From the NCBI GenBank assembly GCA_016205905.1, contig JACQSP010000146.1, positions 1 through 13,028 of the forward strand: DNA of 13,028 bases, written 5' to 3'. This DNA is from Candidatus Woesearchaeota archaeon (GTDB taxonomy: Archaea > Nanobdellota > Nanobdellia > Woesearchaeales > DSVV01). Made by a program: the position numbers and the translations under genes. Shown here piece by piece: positions 6,943 to 12,314 of this stretch. The notes beneath the pieces are model-generated. The model made no database searches. It was not told the DNA's origin and was given only the letters and a program-made list of their open reading frames with translations. Each line of letters begins with the position of its first letter. The stretch's first letter is position 1.

Positions 6943-7059
6943 AGGTATAAGGTAAGAGGGAATGACTACGATGTTATCATCGTACCTCTTACCTTATACT
7001 TCTTACCTTTTACTTTTATTCGTGAACTTTGTTGGACATGCCAAGAACAAATAAAAAAC
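6883..7059 (+). repeat. Dispersed repeat copy A with GTAAGAGG hairpin core
   Basis: The left flank (GCTCACA at 6883, GGCGCAGCC, then CACGTCTCATGAA to 6923) and right flank (GTGAAC at 7022, TTGGACATGCCA at 7032-7043, then AACAAATAAAAAAC) match copy 12655-12844. Between them is a long hairpin: 6930-6959 pairs with 6983-7007 apart from a 7-base insertion in the left arm, and is capped by a second perfect 7-bp stem, TACGATG/CATCGTA, at 6967-6984. The core differs completely from that of the other complete copy. It may be a mobile or structured RNA element. Confidence 0.75.
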
Positions 7060-7085
7060 AAAACTATAAAAAACAGAATAAACAT
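7050..7085 (-). terminator. T-rich terminator after rpoN
   Basis: Downstream of the rpoN stop on the minus strand come the runs GTTTTTTATAG and GTTTTGTTTTTTATTTG, typical of archaeal U-tract termination. They overlap the A-rich right edge of repeat copy A. Confidence 0.45.
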
Positions 7086-7106
7086 CTAAACATCAAAAAG
7101 AAAGCA

Positions 7107-7304
7107 TTAAAACTTCTTGAACTTTCCGACAGTTTCAATTAAGTCAACATGCCCTAAAAACAAAGCTCTGCAGCAGTATCTGTCTAATCCTATCTCATCT
7201 AGAATCTTTTTTCTGTCTTCGCCATTTTCAACACGCTTCTTGTAGTCTTCCCATAAATGAGCTACTGGCTTTCCGCATGAAAAGCATCTTATTGGAATCA
7301 TCAT
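7107..7304 (-). CDS. rpoN: DNA-directed RNA polymerase subunit N (Rpb10 homologue)
   Basis: The 65-residue subunit N is a zinc-bundle protein that helps anchor the D/L assembly platform of archaeal RNA polymerase. The hallmark IPIRCFSCG at the N-terminus and RYCC near residue 43 supply the zinc ligands C7, C10, C44 and C45. A GGTGA ribosome site lies six bases before the first ATG (7304) and nine before the second (7301); family members usually begin MIPIRCF or similar, so either start is possible. It follows rps9 in the canonical order but is separated by 172 bp that hold two inverted repeats and a TATA-like box, so it may have an extra promoter. The usual next partners (rpoK, rps2) do not follow here; the repeat copy A does. 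Confidence 0.95.
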   Translation of the reverse strand: MMIPIRCFSCGKPVAHLWEDYKKRVENGEDRKKILDEIGLDRYCCRALFLGHVDLIETVGKFKKF

Positions 7305-7333
7305 TTTTGTTCACCAATTATATTTCAATTATC

Positions 7334-7380
7334 TATAGTAAGTGACGTAAATTTTTATACAAATCGTGTCACTTACTATA
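7334..7380. repeat. 13-bp perfect inverted repeat upstream of rpoN
   Basis: TATAGTAAGTGAC (7334-7346) and GTCACTTACTATA (7368-7380) are exact reverse complements around a 21-base spacer. The spacer holds a minus-strand TATA-like box. Eight spacer bases (TTATACAA, 7355-7362) are complementary to the spacer of the neighbouring inverted repeat. It could be an operator or an RNA hairpin. Confidence 0.85.
7351..7359 (-). promoter_or_regulatory. TATA-like box for rpoN
   Basis: TATAAAAAT on the minus strand lies 47-55 bases before the rpoN ATG, giving a predicted start near 7325 and a short leader that contains the GGTGA site. It is centred between the arms of the 13-bp inverted repeat, so a protein bound to those arms would cover it. 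Confidence 0.4.
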
Positions 7381-7382
7381 TT

Positions 7383-7422
7383 TGTCGGACATAACAAATT
7401 GTATAAGTATTTATGTCCGACA
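7383..7422. repeat. 12-bp perfect inverted repeat, second of a pair
   Basis: TGTCGGACATAA (7383-7394) and TTATGTCCGACA (7411-7422) are exact reverse complements around a 16-base spacer. It begins two bases after the other inverted repeat ends. Its spacer word TTGTATAA (7399-7406) is the exact complement of TTATACAA in the first spacer. Confidence 0.85.
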
Positions 7423-7476
7423 TTATATTCTTGTTGATTATTATAAAAGTGTGTAATTGAGCGAATAATAATTTAT

Positions 7477-7875
7477 CTATCTGTATGATTTCTGTCGCTT
7501 AGCTCTTGCTTTTGAGTCGTTTGGCTTAGCCGGCTCTTTTCTTCTTGTATCAGCTATTAACATATGCCTGTCATATTTTAGGAATATTTCTTTTAAAGTA
7601 TTGCTTTTTGAAAATTCAACAAGCGCCTTTGAGATTGCAAGCCTTGCTGCATCTGCCTGTGACATCTGGCCGCCGCCATTTATTGTAACAGACATATTAA
7701 CTTTATTTGCAAATTTTTCACTTAATTGCAAAGGCTCCATTATTTTTAATCTTGCCAATTCTGGCTCATAATGGTCAAGCAGCAGATTGTTAACTTTCAC
7801 AATACCTATGCCTGGTGTGAGTACAACTCTTGCGATTGCTCTTTTTCTCTTTCCAGAAGTATGAATTGTTTTCAT
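7477..7875 (-). CDS. rps9: Small ribosomal subunit protein uS9
   Basis: The 132-residue S9 protein sits in the small-subunit head, and its C-terminal tail reaches the P-site tRNA. Diagnostic features are GKRKRAIARV near the N-terminus, the GGGQMSQADAARLAISKAL segment at residues 66-84, and the invariant basic ending KARAKRQKSYR. The ATG overlaps the rpl13 stop as ATGA, so the two are translationally coupled; a GGTGG ribosome site lies within the end of rpl13. Length matches archaeal homologues. Downstream, 172 bp with inverted repeats separate it from rpoN. Confidence 0.97.
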   Translation of the reverse strand: MKTIHTSGKRKRAIARVVLTPGIGIVKVNNLLLDHYEPELARLKIMEPLQLSEKFANKVNMSVTINGGGQMSQADAARLAISKALVEFSKSNTLKEIFLKYDRHMLIADTRRKEPAKPNDSKARAKRQKSYR

Positions 7876-8291
7876 ATTTTTCCACCTAACTCTTTAACAA
7901 GATCTTTAAGGTAAATATATCTTAATATAGTTAATTTTGACATATCTGCGTGATCCAATTTCTCGAATTTTTGATTAGCAAATTTTTCTGGAACACCAAT
8001 GTAGCACATAACACGTTTAAAAGCTTCTCTGCCTCTTGTCTTCTTAAATGGCAGCATTCCTCTTACTGTTCTTCTGACTAATCTGTCTGATTGTTTCGTT
8101 ATATGTGGCCCTTTCCTTGGCGTGCCTCTTACAAATATTCTGTGTTTATATTCCGCAATAACATTGGCTTTTTTGCCAGTTATAAGTGCATGTTCACAAT
8201 TGACGATGTTTACAGTCTCACCTAGCAAAGCCTTCTTTGCTGCAACTGCAGCAACTCTTCCCAAAATTGAATCTTTTGCGTCTATTATCAT
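7872..8291 (-). CDS. rpl13: Large ribosomal subunit protein uL13
   Basis: The 139-residue L13 protein binds 23S rRNA in the large subunit. The opening IIDAKDSILGRVAAVAAKKA, the central RTVRGMLPFKKTRGREAFKR and the following MCYIGVPEKF are the family signature. The gene follows rpl18e after 52 bp and overlaps rps9 by four bases (ATGA), consistent with one transcript. No strong ribosome site precedes the ATG. The length is normal for archaea. Confidence 0.96.
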   Translation of the reverse strand: MIIDAKDSILGRVAAVAAKKALLGETVNIVNCEHALITGKKANVIAEYKHRIFVRGTPRKGPHITKQSDRLVRRTVRGMLPFKKTRGREAFKRVMCYIGVPEKFANQKFEKLDHADMSKLTILRYIYLKDLVKELGGKI

Positions 8292-8343
8292 TGTATATCA
8301 TTTACCCAGTGATTAACAATTAATCTACATAAAGTATGGCTTT

Positions 8344-8703
8344 TTAGCCGATTATCTTTATTCCTTTTCCTTTTGGATTTAGTTTCATTAACTCATCAAT
8401 TGATAACGTATTGCCATGTGCTTTTAATATCTTTTCCTTGGCAAGCGCTGAAAAATTGAATGCTGCGACATTAATTTTGTGGTCTATTTCCCCGACACTA
8501 AGCACTTTTCCTGGAACAACAACAGTATCTTCTGGTTTTGTGTGCTGGTTCAGTTTGTAAATATTAACAACCCGTCTGTGCCTTGTAGATCCGTCTAATT
8601 CATTGGCTAATGCCTTCCATAGGTTAACCTGCTCAACACTTCCTTGTTTTCTCAATTCTTCAACAAGTTTTACAAGCTGTATGTTTGATTTGTTTGATTT
8701 CAT
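8344..8703 (-). CDS. rpl18e: Large ribosomal subunit protein eL18
   Basis: The 119-residue archaeal/eukaryal L18e is a large-subunit protein. Recognisable segments are LWKALANELDGSTRHRRVVN, the VVVPGKVLSVGEID strand pair, and the C-terminal NPKGKGIKIIG. It follows the tRNA-Leu gene on the same strand, an arrangement known from haloarchaea, where tRNA-Leu, L18e, L13 and S9 are cotranscribed. The 105-bp gap to the tRNA holds a long hairpin. No ribosome site is evident before its ATG. Confidence 0.95.
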   Translation of the reverse strand: MKSNKSNIQLVKLVEELRKQGSVEQVNLWKALANELDGSTRHRRVVNIYKLNQHTKPEDTVVVPGKVLSVGEIDHKINVAAFNFSALAKEKILKAHGNTLSIDELMKLNPKGKGIKIIG

Positions 8704-8721
8704 TTTGTTTATGGTTTGAAA

Positions 8722-8795
8722 GTAAAAAGTAAGAGGTTAAAGGTTAGAGGTTACGATTACATTATACCTCTTACCTCAAACTTCTTACTTTTTAC
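8722..8795. repeat. Long imperfect hairpin between tRNA-Leu and rpl18e
   Basis: Bases 8722-8751 and 8766-8795 pair at 26 of 30 positions around a 14-base loop. The arms are built of the same words as the core of repeat copy A (GTAAAAAGTAAG, GGTAAGAGGT), although the conserved flanks of that element are absent here. It lies where the tRNA 3' trailer and rpl18e leader would be. Confidence 0.8.
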
Positions 8796-8808
8796 CTTTT
8801 TATTATAA

Positions 8809-8938
8809 TGCGAGGGACGTGGTTCGAACACGCGTAGGCACTAAGCCACTAGGCGTTTGAAGTTTGGCTTCAAGCCCAGGAAAACAGAAGTTTTCCGCTG
8901 CCTCAACCTAGCCCGTTTGGCCACTCCGGCACCCTCGC
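8809..8938 (-). tRNA. tRNA-Leu(GAG) with one intron
   Basis: The minus strand folds as a class II tRNA: acceptor GCGAGGG/CCCTCGC, discriminator A, anticodon stem CTAGG/CCTAG, loop TT-GAG-G, variable arm with a GGC/GCC stem, and T-loop TTCGAAC closed by GCGTG/CACGT. The long variable arm, discriminator A and GAG anticodon identify leucine. The exons (8901-8938 and 8809-8854) sum to 84 nt once the 46-nt intron after position 37 is removed. CCA is not encoded. It sits between rpoD and rpl18e in the ribosomal operon. The D-stem has one poor pair in my folding. Confidence 0.92.
8855..8900 (-). other. Intron of tRNA-Leu, canonical 37/38 position
   Basis: The 46-nt intron gives a textbook bulge-helix-bulge: the central helix pairs TTGA (positions 32-35) with TCAA near the intron end, with three-base bulges GG|C and AC|G at the two cut sites. 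The intron folds further into GGAAAAC/GTTTTCC and GGCTT/AAGCC hairpins. The tRNA splicing endonuclease should recognise it. Confidence 0.85.
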
Positions 8939-8988
8939 AATAAAATGTTATTGCGAGTTTTGTTTTTTAGTTTCGACTATTTTCTATT

Positions 8989-9014
8989 AATACTGTGTAA
9001 TAATGCTGTGTAAT
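8989..9014. repeat. Two tandem 13-bp copies after rpoD
   Basis: AATACTGTGTAAT is followed directly by AATGCTGTGTAAT, with one difference between copies. It lies just after the rpoD stop codon (minus strand), in the 90-bp gap before tRNA-Leu. A minus-strand TATA-like TATTAATAG at about 8981-8990 adjoins it and might start a tRNA-Leu transcript. Confidence 0.7.
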
Positions 9015-9028
9015 AAAAAAATAGGGAA

Positions 9029-9838
9029 TTAATCTGCCTTTATCTCCTTAACTTTTTCATTCAATTCTTCAATTGCTTTATCAAATACTTTTGCTGATTC
9101 TTTTACTATTTCTTTACAGCTTAATTGCCCCCATGATTCTATTGTAAAAATGAATGTATCTTTTTCAGGCTCAACATGTATCTCTCCGTGCTTGCAGGCA
9201 TCAACGCATGCATTGCACAAAGTGCATTTTAGTAAATTATCATTGTCGACTGCAATTTTGTTATTTTTGAATTCAAAAACATTTACAGGACATTTTTTGG
9301 CAGCATCTTCTGCTTCATCAAAACTGTTCTTGTTTATTGTGATTTTTGGCTTGTGCCTGTAATAAACCAATCCAGGCGACCATTTAATATGATCCTTGCC
9401 AACACCTAAAACAGCTGTTGCTACAAATTCTAATTCTTGGTCTTTCAACAGTTCAACAATAGGCGTGTCAGGATAAACAGGCTCAACCTTTGGATCTTTG
9501 CTTTTTAATTGTGATGCCAATACTATTTTTGGTCCTTTTGCCTTGAGTGTGATTTTCAATTGACATTGTGCGCATCCTGCTCCTTTGCATTTGCATTCAC
9601 TTGGCAGATTGTAGCTTTTTAAATCAGTTGTAAATGGTATTAATCCCAATCTATGGGCAACAACTTCATCGTATAATGCAGAGCTGTTTTTTCTGAATTC
9701 TACTTCTTCTATTGCCATGGTTGGCACTTTGTTAATCATGTATCTTCTCAATGAATTTGCATATGCAGCATCAACGCCTTTCAAAATAAAGCTAAGTTTT
9801 GTCTGATCTTTGCTTTTTTCAAGTAAGGTTATGTCCAT
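9029..9838 (-). CDS. rpoD: DNA-directed RNA polymerase subunit D (Rpb3 homologue) with ferredoxin-like insert
   Basis: Subunit D pairs with L to nucleate archaeal RNA polymerase, like the alpha dimer in bacteria. The first 50 residues hold the dimerisation fold (NSLRRYMINKVPTMAIEEVE). Residues 82-92 form a CxCx4CxxC knuckle. Residues 183-215 are a ferredoxin-like module with C183-Pro and C205-x2-C208-x2-C211-x3-C215, enough for one [4Fe-4S] cluster. Many archaeal D subunits carry such a cluster and others have lost it; here the ligands are intact. Its role is thought to be structural or redox-sensitive assembly, which is family knowledge. The gene follows rps11 after 65 bp with a GAGG ribosome site. 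Confidence 0.96.
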   Translation of the reverse strand: MDITLLEKSKDQTKLSFILKGVDAAYANSLRRYMINKVPTMAIEEVEFRKNSSALYDEVVAHRLGLIPFTTDLKSYNLPSECKCKGAGCAQCQLKITLKAKGPKIVLASQLKSKDPKVEPVYPDTPIVELLKDQELEFVATAVLGVGKDHIKWSPGLVYYRHKPKITINKNSFDEAEDAAKKCPVNVFEFKNNKIAVDNDNLLKCTLCNACVDACKHGEIHVEPEKDTFIFTIESWGQLSCKEIVKESAKVFDKAIEELNEKVKEIKAD

Positions 9839-9903
9839 TTTTTGTCCTCGTTATTGTTTAGTTAATAAGATTAAAATAAATTGTATAATCCTAATATTCA
9901 TAA

Positions 9904-10398
9904 TTAAACTCTTCTTCCTCTCTTTCCTCCTCTTTGCCTGCAGCCATCGTGCGGCAGAGGTGTAATATCTTCAATAATACCTATCCTTAATCCCATTCTT
10001 GCCAAGGCTCTTACTGCTGCCTGAGCGCCAGGACCTGGATTAGCAGGGCCATTATGGCCGCCTGCGCCTCTTATTTTTACATGAATAGCATTAATTCCTT
10101 TTTCCATTGCTGTCTCTGCTGCTTTTTTTGAAGCAATCATTGCAGCTGTTGGCGAACTTTCTAATCTGTCTGCCTTAACAACCATGCCGCCAGAGCATTT
10201 AGCTATTGTTTCGCATCCAGTTATATCTGTAATATGAATAATCGTATTATTATATGACGCATAAATATGTGCAATCCCCCATCTTAATGGCTGTCTGAAT
10301 CTCTGATAATCACCTGAAGATTCATGTGATCTTTCCTGCACTTTTTCATGCTTTTCTTGTTGTTGTGGTTTTTGTGAGTTTTCTTCCTTATCTGCCAT
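9904..10398 (-). CDS. rps11: Small ribosomal subunit protein uS11
   Basis: S11 lies on the small-subunit platform near the E site. The body begins at about residue 38 (RWGIAHIYASYNNTIIHITD), continues through SGGMVVKADRLESSPTAAM and ends in the invariant DGCRQRGGKRGRRV. The preceding residues, especially 1-30, form a Gln/Glu/Lys-rich extension, longer than the usual archaeal N-terminus and probably disordered. A GGAG ribosome site precedes the ATG, supporting this start. It lies 38 bp after rps4 and 65 bp before rpoD in canonical order. Confidence 0.97.
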   Translation of the reverse strand: MADKEENSQKPQQQEKHEKVQERSHESSGDYQRFRQPLRWGIAHIYASYNNTIIHITDITGCETIAKCSGGMVVKADRLESSPTAAMIASKKAAETAMEKGINAIHVKIRGAGGHNGPANPGPGAQAAVRALARMGLRIGIIEDITPLPHDGCRQRGGKRGRRV

Positions 10399-10436
10399 TT
10401 TTTTGAACTCCTAACAATATTAAGTTATTTTGTAAT

Positions 10437-10982
10437 TTATTTTGGTTTAGCTGCTTTAGCTTCTTTCTCTTTTAAAGCACGTTCAGGATGATCTTCCCTT
10501 GATAATTCTGAATTTTGTGAAAAACAAATTAATGGTTCTTCCCCAACTGAAACAAGGTAACTTGGAACACTAACTTTTCTGTCGCCAATATTAATATGGC
10601 CATGTATAATAAACTGCCGCGCTTGTTTTACGCTTCTTGCCAGGTTTTTCTTTGATACTATTGTCTGCAGTCTTCTTTCACAAATATCTTTGACTGTCAA
10701 TGAAAGAATATCATCAATCTGGCCACCTTCTTTGATTAGCCCTAATTTTACCAGCTTGGCTATCATATTCTTCTTCTCAATTTCACCTTGCGCGCTTGTT
10801 GCAACAATTGATTTTTTAGCTTGAGCAGTATAATTATGTAAGATAGAATTCATTTTCCAAATCTCTTTCTTATTCTTGAAACCATAAGTTTTGGTTAGCT
10901 CTTTTTCTAACTCAATCCTGTCCTTGTTCCATGGATGTAATGGTTTAGTATATTGTTTCTTTGGTTTTCTTGGATCTCCCAT
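10437..10982 (-). CDS. rps4: Small ribosomal subunit protein uS4
   Basis: S4 is a primary 16S rRNA binder and assembly initiator. The archaeal N-terminus is basic (GDPRKPKKQYTKPLHPWNK), and residues about 103-165 are the S4 RNA-binding domain (ERRLQTIVSKKNLARSVKQ, then ARQFIIHGHINIGDRKVS). At 181 residues it has the expected archaeal length. A GGTG ribosome site lies a few bases before the ATG. It follows rps13 after a 106-bp A/T-rich gap, in which an extra promoter is possible but not demonstrable. Confidence 0.97.
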   Translation of the reverse strand: MGDPRKPKKQYTKPLHPWNKDRIELEKELTKTYGFKNKKEIWKMNSILHNYTAQAKKSIVATSAQGEIEKKNMIAKLVKLGLIKEGGQIDDILSLTVKDICERRLQTIVSKKNLARSVKQARQFIIHGHINIGDRKVSVPSYLVSVGEEPLICFSQNSELSREDHPERALKEKEAKAAKPK

Positions 10983-11088
10983 TTTGCACCTTAATTATTT
11001 AAGTTAAATTATGTGTATTAATTAATGAATTTGACAATTGCCTAATTAATTATTAATCTAAACTATATTAATTATTATATAGGGTTAA

Positions 11089-11643
11089 TCACTTTTTCTT
11101 GTCTTCTTTGCCGCCGCCCTTTTTCTGGTCTCCTTTACCGCCTTTACCACCTTTACCGCCTTCTTCAGGTTTTGGCGGAGCAACTGCTTTTCTTTGGACA
11201 CCCATAACATTGCCTTTGTTCTTTCTGAAATTGGATCTTGTACGTTGTCCTCTTACAGGCAGGCCAAACATATGCCTAACTCCCCTGTATGCTTTTATCT
11301 TTTTCAATAATCTAATATCATTTTCAGTAGCAAACTTAAGATCACCAGTTATAACGTGTTTATCCTCGCCGGTTGTATAATCTTTTCTTCTGTTTAGCAT
11401 CCAAGCTGGAGCATTATATTTAATAGGATCCCTAAGAACATTATCAAGAATTTCAGTTTCTGAATCATTCAAATCTCCTGTTTTTTTGTATCGGTTCATC
11501 TTTGCAAGATGGCAAACCATATTGGCAAACATAAAATTAACGCCTTTGATTTTTGTTAGTGCATAATATAATGGTTTTCTGCCGTCTAAATCTGTGTTTG
11601 CAATTCTGACTAAGTGCCGAAATTCCTTTTTTTCTTCTGCCAT
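11089..11643 (-). CDS. rps13: Small ribosomal subunit protein uS13 with Gly/Lys-rich tail
   Basis: S13 sits in the small-subunit head and contacts the P-site tRNA and the large subunit. The core starts at FRHLVRIANTDLDGRKPL and ends with the diagnostic RGVRHMFGLPVRGQRTRSNF at about residues 120-139. After about residue 152 the protein continues with roughly 33 residues of Gly, Lys, Pro and Glu (GGKGGKGGKGDQKKGGGK). The DNA under this tail is a run of short ACCGCC/ACCACC units. It is the first gene of the cluster, with a TATA region upstream. Confidence 0.97.
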   Translation of the reverse strand: MAEEKKEFRHLVRIANTDLDGRKPLYYALTKIKGVNFMFANMVCHLAKMNRYKKTGDLNDSETEILDNVLRDPIKYNAPAWMLNRRKDYTTGEDKHVITGDLKFATENDIRLLKKIKAYRGVRHMFGLPVRGQRTRSNFRKNKGNVMGVQRKAVAPPKPEEGGKGGKGGKGDQKKGGGKEDKKK

Positions 11644-11670
11644 TTTAGTGTTTGTTTGGTTAAAGTTTGA

Positions 11671-11688
11671 TTAAATATAGTTTATATC
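11671..11688 (-). promoter_or_regulatory. Probable promoter of the rps13 cluster
   Basis: On the minus strand GATATAAA (11681-11688) and TATTTAA (11671-11677) lie 28-45 bases before the rps13 ATG. Either can serve as the TATA box of the operon, giving a leader of up to about 20 bases. No ribosome site is visible before the rps13 ATG. Confidence 0.45.
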
Positions 11689-11699
11689 ACATTGGTATA

Positions 11700-11853
11700 C
11701 TTATATTCTATTTTTTAGTTTCAAAAGCTTAATTTGTTTAGAACGAAGTAATATCATGAATTATCATGAAAACCCTAAATGCGCTCTAAACTCGGGCTTT
11801 TATATCGTTGGAGAGGCAGGTTATTTATAAATGTTTTGGGGGAAAACAGAATT
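11700..11853. other. Intergenic region upstream of the rps13 promoter
   Basis: I see no gene here. It contains a short direct repeat (TATCATGAA at 11753-11760 and again at 11762-11770, counting an extra A) and a plus-strand TATA-like TTTATAAATG at about 11824-11833 pointing toward the 321-bp element. A frame of 87 codons beginning at 11779 crosses several hairpins and has no family resemblance. Confidence 0.4.
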
Positions 11854-11875
11854 AAAAAGGGTGGCTGCTGGGATT
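11854..11875. repeat. Distal 22-bp direct repeat of tRNA-His 3' end
   Basis: These 22 bases are identical to 12175-12196, which hold the last 16 bases of tRNA-His, one following C and the T5 terminator tract after it (minus strand). The two copies are exactly 321 bp apart and in the same orientation. This is the signature of an attachment-site duplication at a tRNA 3' end. Confidence 0.85.
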
Positions 11876-12174
11876 ACCACGAGCTTTTTTGTAATAAAAA
11901 AACCTCGGAAAATACCATCAATGGTATTTCACTTCGTTCAATACCACTTTCACAAACTAATAGCTTCATCCAAAAATTCAACATAGTATTCTTTCTCTGC
12001 AAAATCCAACAACATGGCCGGACGAGGCGAAGCTTTAGCTGAGCCGAGTAGGACTTTTTCAGAGAAAAAGTCCGTCCGTGCCATGATTGTTGTTGGGTTT
12101 TGCTCATACTTTTACTAAAAAAAGATAAATAATTTTTGGATGAAGCCCAAACTAATGATAAGAATTTAAAGAAC
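11854..12174. mobile_element. Candidate 321-bp tRNA-His-targeted palindromic element
   Basis: The segment lies between the intact 3' end of tRNA-His and its 22-bp duplicate. It has no convincing gene. Almost all of it folds: a hairpin at 11876-11909 (CGAG/CTCG with T/A runs), AAATACCAT/ATGGTATTT at about 11911-11930, and a nested palindrome from 11963 to 12146. In the palindrome, 11963-11978 pairs perfectly with 12131-12146 (16 bp), 11999-12017 pairs with 12081-12103 with one four-base insertion and one wobble, 12019-12024 pairs with 12073-12078, and inside these are GGACTTTTT/AAAAAGTCC (12051-12073) and a GGC-AGCT/AGCT-GCC arm. It encodes no integrase, so it would be a non-autonomous element or the remnant of one. 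A structured RNA gene is an alternative. Confidence 0.55.
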
Positions 12175-12196
12175 AAAAAGGGTGGCTGCTGGGATT
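12175..12196. repeat. Proximal 22-bp direct repeat (tRNA-His 3' end and terminator)
   Basis: This copy comprises the acceptor 3' strand and part of the T-stem of tRNA-His plus the T5 tract that should end its transcript. Identity to 11854-11875 stops on both sides, at C/T on the left and T/A on the right. Confidence 0.85.
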
Positions 12197-12215
12197 TGAA
12201 CCCAGACTAGAGGAT

Positions 12216-12266
12216 CGCTGCTCACTCAAAAAGAACTGAGCGAGAAGTGCTATTCCTTCTGGCAAA
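12216..12266 (-). other. Intron 2 of tRNA-His, canonical 37/38 position
   Basis: The 51-nt intron gives a bulge-helix-bulge in which CTGT (positions 32-35) pairs with GCAG near the intron end (one G-U pair), with bulges GG|T and CG|A. Because positions 32 and 33-35 are separated by intron 1, this helix exists only after intron 1 is removed. The intron also contains AGAAG/CTTCT and GCTCA/TGAGC stems. Confidence 0.75.
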
Positions 12267-12271
12267 CCACA

Positions 12272-12314
12272 TTGAAGCAATCATTTGCAATAATAAAATT
12301 ATGCAAACAATTGA
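12272..12314 (-). other. Intron 1 of tRNA-His, non-canonical 32/33 position
   Basis: The 43-nt intron forms a nearly continuous hairpin (CAATTGTTTGCA pairing with TGCAAATGATTG). The splice motif pairs GGGG (27-30) with CTTC, including two G-U pairs, with three-base bulges AC|T and AA|T. A cut at 33/34 would give the same mature sequence because a T stands at both borders. Confidence 0.75.

Noticed and set aside
7334..7422. CRISPR-like spacing of short repeats
   Set aside because: The two palindromes have different sequences and there are only two units; there are no identical repeats with unique spacers and no cas gene.
11753..11770. C/D box RNA suggested by repeated ATGA words upstream of rps13
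   Set aside because: The words do not match C and D box consensus and spacing, and no guide region could be defined.
11874..12176. A 100-codon minus-strand frame spanning the 321-bp element
   Set aside because: It runs through several perfect hairpin arms, has no ribosome site or recognisable domain, and its boundaries coincide with the direct repeats; folding explains the sequence better.
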